A stretch of DNA of 33,433 bases from Clostridiales bacterium (GTDB lineage Bacteria; Bacillota; Clostridia; Lachnospirales; Lachnospiraceae). Location: contig JAMPHY010000031.1 of NCBI GenBank assembly GCA_023663185.1, forward strand, positions 1 to 33,433, given 5' to 3'. A program made the position numbers and the translations under genes. Each line of letters opens with the position of its first letter. Within the stretch, counting starts at the first letter, position 1. Shown in pieces: positions 7,303 to 14,728 of this stretch. The notes beneath the pieces were generated by a model. The model had not been told where the DNA came from, did no database searches, and was given only the letters and a program-made list of their open reading frames with translations.

Positions 7303-8232
7303 CTATTCCCTAACAAAAAGCGCCTCCACAAACTGCTCCGAATCAAACTTCTGCAAATCCTCAATCGTCTCCCCAACTCCGATATATTTTACGGGAATCT
7401 TAAGCTCCGACTGAATCGCTACCGCAATCCCGCCTTTAGCCGTTCCGTCCATTTTAGTAAGTATTATTCCGGTAAGATTAGCGACTTCTCCAAATTCCTT
7501 CGCCTGCTGCAAGGCATTCTGTCCGGTAGATGCGTCAAGCACCACCAGATTTTCCCTATGAGCGTTTGGAAATTCCTTATCTATAATGCGATTAATCTTC
7601 TTCAGCTCTTCCATTAAGTTTTTCTTATTATGAAGTCGTCCCGCGGTATCGCAGAGCAGTACATCGACATTTCTAGCCTTAGCCGCCGCTACCGCGTCGA
7701 AAATTACACTCGCAGGATCAGAGCCTTCATTTCCGCTTATTATATCGACTCCGGCGCGGTTCGCCCATTCAGCAAGCTGTTCTCCTGCCGCTGCGCGAAA
7801 AGTATCAGCCGCAGCTAATAGCACCTTTCTACCGTCTGCTTTTAGCTTGCCGGCAAGCTTACCAATAGAAGTGGTCTTGCCTACGCCGTTGACTCCGATA
7901 ACAAGTATCACGGACTGCTTATGTTCAAATTCATAAGCGGTATCGCCTACCTGCATCTGCTCCTTGATGTTCTGAATCAGAAATTCTTTACATTCTGCGG
8001 GTTCTTTAATATGGTTTTCTTTTACCTGCGCACGCAGCTTCTCTAAAATCTCCTCGGTCGCATTCACGCCTATATCGCCCATAATAAGAATTTCTTCCAG
8101 TTCTTCATAGAAATCCTCGTCTATATATGAGAAGCCGTTAAATACTGAATCAATTCCGCGTACAATATTATCCCTTGTCTTAGCCAGTCCGTTTTTTAAT
8201 CTGGCAAAAAATCCTTTTTTCTCTTCACTCAT
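7303..8232 (-). CDS. ftsY: Signal recognition particle receptor FtsY
   Basis: The 309-residue SRP-type GTPase is the membrane docking receptor for ribosome-SRP complexes during cotranslational protein targeting. The helical N domain (about 1-95) is followed by the G domain with P-loop GVNGVGKTT at 113-121, DTFRAAA at 143-149, DTAGR at 195-199 and TKMDGTAKGG near 260. The long acidic A domain of E. coli FtsY is absent, as usual in Firmicutes; a short amphipathic N-terminus (KKGFFARLKNGL) probably binds the membrane. Its ATG overlaps the smc stop by one base (TAATG), so the two are translationally coupled. Palindromic element copy 2 follows its stop and may help end the transcript. Confidence 0.96.
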   Translation of the reverse strand: MSEEKKGFFARLKNGLAKTRDNIVRGIDSVFNGFSYIDEDFYEELEEILIMGDIGVNATEEILEKLRAQVKENHIKEPAECKEFLIQNIKEQMQVGDTAYEFEHKQSVILVIGVNGVGKTTSIGKLAGKLKADGRKVLLAAADTFRAAAGEQLAEWANRAGVDIISGNEGSDPASVIFDAVAAAKARNVDVLLCDTAGRLHNKKNLMEELKKINRIIDKEFPNAHRENLVVLDASTGQNALQQAKEFGEVANLTGIILTKMDGTAKGGIAVAIQSELKIPVKYIGVGETIEDLQKFDSEQFVEALFVRE

Positions 8233-11200
8233 TAATCGTCCAATTCCTTATCTATTAAATTTACGCTTACCAAGGTCGATACGCCTTTTTCCTGCATCGT
8301 AATACCATACAGTCTGTCGGCTTTCTCCATCGTGCCGCGCCTGTGCGTGATAACGATAAACTGTGTGTTCTTCGTCAGCTTATGTAGATATTTGGCAAAC
8401 CTTCCTACGTTGTTCTCATCAAGCGCTGCCTCAATCTCATCTAGCAGACAGAACGGCGAAGGCTTAAGGTTCTGTATTGCAAACAGCAGGCAGATGGCGG
8501 TAAGGGACTTCTCCCCGCCGGACATCTGCATCATATTTACCAGCTTCTTACCGGGCGGCTGTGCAATAATACGTATTCCCGCCTCTAGCACGTCCTCGTC
8601 CTCGATAAGCTCCAATGTGCCCCGTCCGCCGCCGAACAGCTCTTTGAACACCTTGTCAAACTCCTTATTGATTTCGGCAAACTTCTCTGTAAACTGCTTG
8701 CGCATAGAGGTATCAAGCTCTTCAATAATACCGAGCAGAGTTTCTTCCGCCTCTACCAAGTCGTCATGCTGTCCCTTTAAGAAAGTATATCTCTCCATCA
8801 GGTTCTTATAATCTTCAATGGCGTTTACATTGACGTCGCCCAATTTTCTGATTTCATCTTTTAACCTTGAAATATCCTTCTTCATTGCAGAAAGGTCTGT
8901 CATTTCTTCGTTACGCATTGCCGAAGCGTCCGAAAGCGTGATTTCATACTCTTCCCACATATAGTTAATCTGAGTTTCGATGGACTCTTCCATCTTCTCT
9001 TTTTGAGAGTTCAGACGATACACTTCCTTATCCAATGAGTTCATCTGCTCCGAGAGCTTCTCTCTTTCAGCAAAGAAATTCTTCTGCTTGGTTGAAAGTT
9101 CTTCCTTAGAAGCAATATCCTCTTTAAGTTTTATCTCCGTCTCCGACTGCGTGGTATGGGAAGCAAGAATAGTCTTTTCTAACTCTTCGATATTCTGTTT
9201 TCTGCGCTCCACTTCTTCTTTGCCGAGCTTCAAGCCGTCCTGTACTTCCTTAAGTTCCAGTTCGTAGCGTTCAATCTCTCCCGTAATACGATCTACGTTC
9301 TGTTTATGGAAGTCAGCCTTTTGCAGCATCTTCTCTACTTCTACGTCCCACTCTGAGACTTTCGCGCTCTGCTTAGACTCCTCTTCCCTTTCTTCTTCGA
9401 GTCTGCCCTGATAGTCGCTTATTCGCGCTTCCATATCCTTCTCTAACTGTTCGGACTCTTCAAGCTCTTTAATGATATCCTGCTTATTATTCTGAATTTC
9501 CAGCAGTTGATTTTCCATATCGGTCTCTTCCGCCTTCAATTCGCCGAAGCCCTCCGCAACTTCGTCCTTACGCTCGTTTGCCTGAATTACGTTCAGTCTC
9601 GCCGTATTCTGCTCAATAAATTTACGCTGTAACTGCCCCTTAATATCTTCTATTTCAAGTCTTAATTTATTCCTCTTTGTCTTGGTAGCTTCTATATCCT
9701 CTAAGAGCCTGTCTATTTCCACTACATACTGCTTAACCTTTTTCTCAAGCTCGTCCATCTCTCTACGCCGTCCCAAAAGGTTGCTGTTATTTTTATAGGT
9801 ACCGCCGCTTATGGCGCCGCCCGGAACAAGCAGTTCGCCCTCTATTGTCACCATACGGATACTGTAATGGTATTTGGCGGCAATTTTAACCGCGTTGTCC
9901 ATATTATCAATTACTACTATGCGCCCCAGCATTGATTTAGCCACGTCGCGATACTTTTTGTCTATCTTAACAAGCTCATCCGCCATGCCGATTGCGCCTT
10001 TTTCATTAAGCACCTGCTTATTATTAAATTCCTGCGGATTTTTAATGCTTGTAAGCGGCAGGAAGGTAGCACGCCCCGCTTTGGTACGCTTTAAAAAGGT
10101 AATCATGCTCTTAGCGGTCTCTTCGTCCTCTGTCACAATATTCTGAATATTGCCGCCAAGCGCCGTCTCGATTGCGGTTTCGTATTTCGCCTCAACCTGA
10201 ATAATATCCGCCACTACGCCTATTATCCCTTTATGCTCATGCTTCTGCTCCATAACCGCCTTGACCGAACCGCCGTAGCCTTCATATCTCTCAGTCAGAT
10301 TGGAAAGCGCCTCTAACTTAGATTTCTCCTGATGGTAAGACACCTGCGTATCGCGCAGCTTCTGGTCTTTATCCGCCAGCTCGTCGCGCATTCCCGCCAG
10401 TCTTTCTTCTAAGGTCTCCTGATTATCCTGCAATTTTTTAATGGCGCTGCTTACTTTTTCAAATTCTTCCTCCAGATTCTTAATCGTCTCCGTCTGCGCC
10501 GCTTCGTCTGATTTTGCACGCAAAATTCTTGAGTTTAACTCCGATTTTCTGATTTGAATCTGCTCTAACATCGTATCGAAGCGCCCCATTTTAGATTTAA
10601 TGGTCGCCCTGTTATTAAGCGCTTCAATTATTGTATTTTTATCTTCTTCAATACGGGCGTTAATTTCCTCTATCTTAGTCTGGACCTTTTCAAGCAGCCC
10701 TCTCGCTTCCTCGCGTGCAGCGTTAAGAGCAGCAAGTTTATCGTCAATCTCGCCCTTTTCTGTAAGAATGCCTTCTTTCTCCTGATTTCTTTCATCTATT
10801 GACGCTTTAATATTATCAATCCTGGAAAGCAGATGTTCCTCATTTCCCTGCGCAGAATTAATCTGCTCTTTTAATACGTTAATTTCACCTTCTAATTTGG
10901 AGCGCAATACGCCCGTATCTGTAAGTGTGGCACGCGCTTCTTCTATTTCTTTATCAAGGCTTTCAAGCCTTGCTTCTATCTGCTCATATTCTTCTTTTAT
11001 ATTTTCATATTTCTTAGTAGTCTCTTCTAAATCGCCGCCTGCGATATTCAACTTCTCCTCAACCGCATCAAGCTGGCTTTTAACCTTCACATTTTCAAGC
11101 AGAAAGGTATTGACGTCCAGCGTTTTTAATTCTTCTTTTTTGCGAAGATATACTCTTGCTTTTTCAGACTGCTTTTCCAACGGCTCAATCTGCTTCTCAA

Positions 11201-11792
11201 GTTCTGCCAGAATATCATTCACACGCACCAGATTTTGTTTCTCGTCCTCTAATTTCTTCTGCGCCGCGTATTTTCTACGTTTGAATTTAACGATACCCGC
11301 CGCCTCGTCGAACAACTCGCGTCTCTCCTCCGGCTTGCCGCTAAGTATCTTATCAATCTGTCCCTGACCTATAATGGAATAGCCTTCCTTACCTATACCC
11401 GTATCATAGAAAAGCTCGTTCACGTCTTTTAAACGGCAGGGTGCGCCGTTTATCATATATTCGCTCTCCCCCGAACGATACAGCCTCCTTGAAACCGTAA
11501 CCTCGTCATAGTCAATCGCAAGCTGATGATCGGAATTATCCAGTGTAATTGCCACATAAGCATAACCTAAAGCCTTACGCATCTCCGTACCGGAAAAAAT
11601 TACGTCCTGCATAGACGCCCCGCGAAGCTGTTTAATGCGCTGTTCGCCTAACACCCATCTTACAGCGTCCGCAACGTTGCTCTTACCGCTTCCGTTCGGT
11701 CCTACTATACCCGTGATACCGTTGTGAAACTGAAATGTAATTTTATTTGCAAATGACTTAAATCCTTGTACTTCAATACTCTTTAGATACAT
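8232..11792 (-). CDS. smc: Chromosome segregation ATPase SMC
   Basis: The 1186-residue protein has the full SMC layout: N-terminal ATPase lobe with Walker A GPNGSGKSN at 31-39, a long coiled coil, a hinge at roughly 505-670 (around GYGGSVKAVM to GGAISGG), a returning coiled coil, and a C-terminal lobe with the signature MSGGEKSLTA and Walker B FCLLDEIEAALD. It forms the condensin-like SMC-ScpAB complex that loads at the origin and organises the chromosome. Length is typical for Firmicutes. It starts 19 nt after rnc and runs into ftsY, the conserved rnc-smc-ftsY order. GAGG lies 5 nt before the ATG. Confidence 0.98.
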   Translation of the reverse strand: MYLKSIEVQGFKSFANKITFQFHNGITGIVGPNGSGKSNVADAVRWVLGEQRIKQLRGASMQDVIFSGTEMRKALGYAYVAITLDNSDHQLAIDYDEVTVSRRLYRSGESEYMINGAPCRLKDVNELFYDTGIGKEGYSIIGQGQIDKILSGKPEERRELFDEAAGIVKFKRRKYAAQKKLEDEKQNLVRVNDILAELEKQIEPLEKQSEKARVYLRKKEELKTLDVNTFLLENVKVKSQLDAVEEKLNIAGGDLEETTKKYENIKEEYEQIEARLESLDKEIEEARATLTDTGVLRSKLEGEINVLKEQINSAQGNEEHLLSRIDNIKASIDERNQEKEGILTEKGEIDDKLAALNAAREEARGLLEKVQTKIEEINARIEEDKNTIIEALNNRATIKSKMGRFDTMLEQIQIRKSELNSRILRAKSDEAAQTETIKNLEEEFEKVSSAIKKLQDNQETLEERLAGMRDELADKDQKLRDTQVSYHQEKSKLEALSNLTERYEGYGGSVKAVMEQKHEHKGIIGVVADIIQVEAKYETAIETALGGNIQNIVTEDEETAKSMITFLKRTKAGRATFLPLTSIKNPQEFNNKQVLNEKGAIGMADELVKIDKKYRDVAKSMLGRIVVIDNMDNAVKIAAKYHYSIRMVTIEGELLVPGGAISGGTYKNNSNLLGRRREMDELEKKVKQYVVEIDRLLEDIEATKTKRNKLRLEIEDIKGQLQRKFIEQNTARLNVIQANERKDEVAEGFGELKAEETDMENQLLEIQNNKQDIIKELEESEQLEKDMEARISDYQGRLEEEREEESKQSAKVSEWDVEVEKMLQKADFHKQNVDRITGEIERYELELKEVQDGLKLGKEEVERRKQNIEELEKTILASHTTQSETEIKLKEDIASKEELSTKQKNFFAEREKLSEQMNSLDKEVYRLNSQKEKMEESIETQINYMWEEYEITLSDASAMRNEEMTDLSAMKKDISRLKDEIRKLGDVNVNAIEDYKNLMERYTFLKGQHDDLVEAEETLLGIIEELDTSMRKQFTEKFAEINKEFDKVFKELFGGGRGTLELIEDEDVLEAGIRIIAQPPGKKLVNMMQMSGGEKSLTAICLLFAIQNLKPSPFCLLDEIEAALDENNVGRFAKYLHKLTKNTQFIVITHRRGTMEKADRLYGITMQEKGVSTLVSVNLIDKELDD

Positions 11793-11811
11793 ATATACCT
11801 CGCATATACAC

Positions 11812-12498
11812 TTATTTCTTAAGTCGTTTAAGCGCTTCGTATGCAGCTCTTTGCTCCGCCGACTTTTTAGTTTTTCCTGAGCCTGTTCCGATTATCTTTT
11901 CGTCTATTTTTGCCTCTACAATGAACTTTTTATCATGGTCGGGACCTTTCTCGCTTACAAGCTCATAATGAAGAATCCCCTTATTATCACGCTGCACATA
12001 CTCCTGAAGCGTAGTCTTAGAGTCGTAGAACAACTGCTTCTTCTCAAGGTCTGAAAAAATATACTTATTGATAAACTTAGACGCATTCTCCATGCCGCCG
12101 TCTAAGTATACCGCTCCGATTATTGCTTCCATAACGTCAGAAATTATCGAGTCCTTATTTCTGCCGTCTGTCATTTCCTCGCCCCTGCCAAGCTTTATAT
12201 ATTCTTCAAGCTTAAACATTCTGGCACAATAAGCAAGCGCCGACTCACATACCATAGACGCCCTCAGTTTAGTAAGCTCGCCCTCGCTCATGGTCTGATT
12301 TTCATGAAAAAGAAATTCGCTTGTGACAAGCTCTAACACGGCGTCGCCTAAAAATTCCAGCCGCTCATAGTCTCCATATTTATTGATTTTCTGCTCATTG
12401 GCAAAAGAGCTGTGCGTCAATGCCTGCTTAAGCAGCAGCTTGTCCTTAAAAGAATATCCGATTTCTTTTTCCAATTCTTCAATAGATATCTGTCTCAT
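11812..12498 (-). CDS. rnc: Ribonuclease III
   Basis: The 228-residue enzyme cuts double-stranded RNA in rRNA processing and mRNA turnover. The signature ERLEFLGDAV carries E45, E48 and D52, and a second cluster carries D121 and E124; all five align with E. coli E38, E41, D45, D114 and E117 at a constant offset of seven. A double-stranded RNA binding domain fills about 157-226. I choose the ATG at 12498, with GGAAAG 10 nt upstream; a TTG six codons earlier at 12516 is also possible. It is preceded by a terminator-like hairpin after acpP, so rnc-smc-ftsY may be expressed at a reduced level from the upstream operon. Confidence 0.96.
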   Translation of the reverse strand: MRQISIEELEKEIGYSFKDKLLLKQALTHSSFANEQKINKYGDYERLEFLGDAVLELVTSEFLFHENQTMSEGELTKLRASMVCESALAYCARMFKLEEYIKLGRGEEMTDGRNKDSIISDVMEAIIGAVYLDGGMENASKFINKYIFSDLEKKQLFYDSKTTLQEYVQRDNKGILHYELVSEKGPDHDKKFIVEAKIDEKIIGTGSGKTKKSAEQRAAYEALKRLKK

Positions 12499-12514
12499 CT
12501 GCTTCCATCTTTCC

Positions 12515-12553
12515 AAAACAACAAAAACAAAACGCAGACTTAGGCAGCCTGCG
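12515..12553 (-). terminator. Terminator-like hairpin between acpP and rnc
   Basis: On the minus strand CGCAGGCT pairs with AGTCTGCG (12533-12553, one G-T pair, about 8 bp, short loop), followed by TTTTGTTTTTG. It would partly terminate transcription after acpP and so lower expression of rnc, smc and ftsY relative to the fatty-acid and ribosomal genes upstream. Confidence 0.6.
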
Positions 12554-12580
12554 CCCTATTCACAACGGCACAAACAATTA

Positions 12581-12820
12581 TTACATCGCTGAATCAACAG
12601 CGCTCTTAATTAAGTTTACCGCCTCGCCGACCGTTGTAATATTTTCTATCTTGTCTTCGGGGATTTCCATATCGAACTCTTCTTCAATACCCATTACAAT
12701 TTGGTATATATCCAATGAGTCTGCGCCTAAATCCTCCGTAAATGTAGTTTCTGTCGTAATTTCCTCCGGATCTACATTTAAAATGTCTGCAATAATTTTT
12801 TTGAGTTTTTCAAATTCCAT
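12581..12820 (-). CDS. acpP: Acyl carrier protein
   Basis: The 79-residue acidic protein carries growing acyl chains in fatty-acid synthesis on a phosphopantetheine arm. The attachment serine is S35 in LGADSLD. Size and composition are typical. AAGGAAGG stands 11 nt before the ATG. It lies 17 nt after plsX, the usual pairing with the enzyme that draws acyl groups from it, and is followed by a terminator-like hairpin. Confidence 0.97.
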   Translation of the reverse strand: MEFEKLKKIIADILNVDPEEITTETTFTEDLGADSLDIYQIVMGIEEEFDMEIPEDKIENITTVGEAVNLIKSAVDSAM

Positions 12821-12837
12821 AATAAAGCCAACCTTCC

Positions 12838-13848
12838 TTAATCCTGTACGGTAATTTTCTCTTTAATTTTTTCGTTAATCTTCTGTTCCTTAAAAGTAAC
12901 GCATTGCAAAATGGAGTTTTTAATCTCAACCGACTTAGAGCTTCCGTGCGTCTTAACGACCAGTCCGTTTAAGCCCAACATCGGCGCACCGCCGTACTGC
13001 TCCAAGTCAAAAGCTTTGAGCGTAGTCTTTAGGGCAGGCTTTACTAAAAGCGCTCCTATCTTGCTGCGCAGAGTCGTCATCATTCCCGCTTTTACCTTCT
13101 TAATCAGGACTGCGCCGACTCCTTCGTATGTCTTAAGTATAACGTTTCCGACAAACGCCTCACATACAACTACGTCCGCCATGCCTGCCGGAATGTCCCT
13201 TGCCTCGATATTGCCAATAAAATTGATATCGGGGCAGTTTTTAAGCAGCGGGAAGGTTTCTTTCACAAGGGCGTTACCCTTATCCTCTTCCGCGCCTATA
13301 TTGACAATCGCCACTTTAGGATTCTTCACTCCCATGATACTTTCCATGTAAATCGAACCCATCTTGGCAAACTGCACTAAATGAGAAGGTCTGGCGTCCA
13401 CATTGGCTCCGCAGTCTATCAGTAAAGAACAGCCGTTCTCAGTAGGAATAAGCGGGGCAAGCGGCGGTCTCTCCACGCCTTTAATGCGTCCGACTATAAT
13501 CTGTCCGCCTACTAAAGTCGCTCCGGTGCTTCCTGCGGACACATATGCATCGCAGGTTCCGTCCTTTACCATATACAGCGCTTTAACAATCGAAGAGTCC
13601 TTCTTCTTACGAATAGCCATAACCGGCGGCTCCGCGTTTTCAATAATCTCATTCGCGGGAACGATTATAAGCTGCTCATCAGAATATGTGTATCCGGTAA
13701 GCTCAGCCTTCAACACATCTTCTTTTCCTACCAGATAGACTCTGACTTTACTGTTTTCGTTAATTGCCTCTATCGCGCCTTTGACAATTTCCTGAGGGGC
13801 ATTATCGCCGCCCATCGCGTCCACAGCTACATTTACATATTCACCCAT
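12838..13848 (-). CDS. plsX: Phosphate acyltransferase PlsX
   Basis: The 336-residue peripheral membrane enzyme makes acyl-phosphate from acyl-ACP and phosphate, the first committed step of phospholipid synthesis in most Firmicutes (PlsX-PlsY route). The N-terminus VAVDAMGGDNAP is the family signature, and GCSLLIDCGANVDARP and GAEEDKGN are characteristic internal stretches. AAGGAG lies 13 nt before the ATG. It follows rpmF across an 80-nt gap with a hairpin and precedes acpP, the classical arrangement. Confidence 0.97.
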   Translation of the reverse strand: MGEYVNVAVDAMGGDNAPQEIVKGAIEAINENSKVRVYLVGKEDVLKAELTGYTYSDEQLIIVPANEIIENAEPPVMAIRKKKDSSIVKALYMVKDGTCDAYVSAGSTGATLVGGQIIVGRIKGVERPPLAPLIPTENGCSLLIDCGANVDARPSHLVQFAKMGSIYMESIMGVKNPKVAIVNIGAEEDKGNALVKETFPLLKNCPDINFIGNIEARDIPAGMADVVVCEAFVGNVILKTYEGVGAVLIKKVKAGMMTTLRSKIGALLVKPALKTTLKAFDLEQYGGAPMLGLNGLVVKTHGSSKSVEIKNSILQCVTFKEQKINEKIKEKITVQD

Positions 13849-13888
13849 GCCTATAACGCTGCTCCTTCCTCATGTGCAAATCGCATAC

Positions 13889-13922
13889 TTTTAAAAGTCC
13901 CCATCAGACATATCTAATGGGG
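13889..13922 (-). terminator. Hairpin between rpmF and plsX
   Basis: On the minus strand CCCCATTAGA pairs with TCTGATGGGG (13899-13922, 10 bp with one T-G pair, 4-nt loop), followed by ACTTTTAAAAG. The short T run suggests partial termination or mRNA end protection, letting rpmF be expressed above plsX from the shared promoter. Confidence 0.6.
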
Positions 13923-13928
13923 AAAAGA

Positions 13929-14108
13929 TTACTCAACCGCAATGATTTCTTTTTTGTTGTAAGTTCCACATTTCTTACATACTCTGTGCGGCATCATTAA
14001 AGCTCCGCATTTACTACATTTTACTAATGTAGGAGCAGACATTTTCCAGTTTGCTCTTCTTTTGTCTCTTCTTGATTTAGAAGATTTGTTCTTAGGACAT
14101 ATAGACAT
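13929..14108 (-). CDS. rpmF: Large ribosomal subunit protein bL32
   Basis: A short frame of 59 residues reads MSICPKNKSSKSRRDKRRAN and continues into the bL32 core. Four cysteines at C31, C34, C44 and C47 form a zinc ribbon (CSKC and CKKC), the zinc-binding version of this protein. AAGGAGGTG seven bases before the ATG is the best ribosome site in the window and overlaps the end of the DUF177 gene, whose stop is 2 nt away, so the two are tightly coupled. Confidence 0.97.
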   Translation of the reverse strand: MSICPKNKSSKSRRDKRRANWKMSAPTLVKCSKCGALMMPHRVCKKCGTYNKKEIIAVE

Positions 14109-14110
14109 CG

Positions 14111-14635
14111 TTACACCTCCTTATTTGCATCAAAGATATCTTTTATCGCCGCCATCCGAGGGTCAGGAACGAACGTATCACAGCCGCAGTCCCCTGTATT
14201 CAGATTCTTTCCGCATTGTAAGCATATTCCCTTGCAATCCGGTCTGCATAATATCTTCATTGGCCAGTTAATCATTATTTCATTGTTAAGCAAGTCTTCT
14301 ACATTCAACTGATAACCGTCCATAAAGCTCTGTTCATCGCTATCTAAAGAAACGTCCTGCGCATCGGGAGAATATACTTCCCGGCAGATATTAAGCGTCA
14401 TCTTCTCTTCCACCGGCTCAAGACACCTGTCACAGCTTAAAGAAAATATAAACTCCGCCCGTCCTTTAATCATCGCCTTATCTTTGCCGATATTAGTTAT
14501 ATCTAATTGAATCGGCAACTTTCCGGTAATCTGAAATATCTCTCCGCCTATGGAAACCTCCGTCATATCAGTTTCTACCTGTAACGAAAGTTCTTCGTCC
14601 TCGGAGTTAAATACATCAGTTAAATTCACGAACAT
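14111..14635 (-). CDS. DUF177 (YceD-like) protein
   Basis: The 174-residue soluble protein belongs to DUF177, known as YceD in E. coli and almost always encoded just before rpmF. Cysteines are at C68 and C71 (CDRC) and in a cluster C130, C134, C138, C141, C150, C152 (CRPDCKGICLQC, CGC), suggesting metal binding. Homologues have been linked to ribosomal RNA accumulation; the precise role is not settled. AGGAG stands 6 nt before the ATG. It is the first gene after the consensus promoter at 14662-14690. Confidence 0.93.
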   Translation of the reverse strand: MFVNLTDVFNSEDEELSLQVETDMTEVSIGGEIFQITGKLPIQLDITNIGKDKAMIKGRAEFIFSLSCDRCLEPVEEKMTLNICREVYSPDAQDVSLDSDEQSFMDGYQLNVEDLLNNEIMINWPMKILCRPDCKGICLQCGKNLNTGDCGCDTFVPDPRMAAIKDIFDANKEV

Positions 14636-14661
14636 AGCAGACTCCTATCCACACTCCACCT

Positions 14662-14690
14662 ATTATACATACAGCGTTTTAGTTTGTCAA
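14662..14690 (-). promoter_or_regulatory. Consensus sigma-A promoter of the DUF177-rpmF-plsX-acpP operon
   Basis: On the minus strand a perfect TTGACA (14685-14690) and a perfect TATAAT (14662-14667) are exactly 17 bases apart. Transcription would start near 14655, about 20 nt before the DUF177 start. It fits strong, growth-linked expression of a ribosomal and lipid synthesis operon. Confidence 0.9.
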
Positions 14691-14728
14691 CCAAATTTTT
14701 ACTCTATTACGCCTTTTGTGCCATTTAA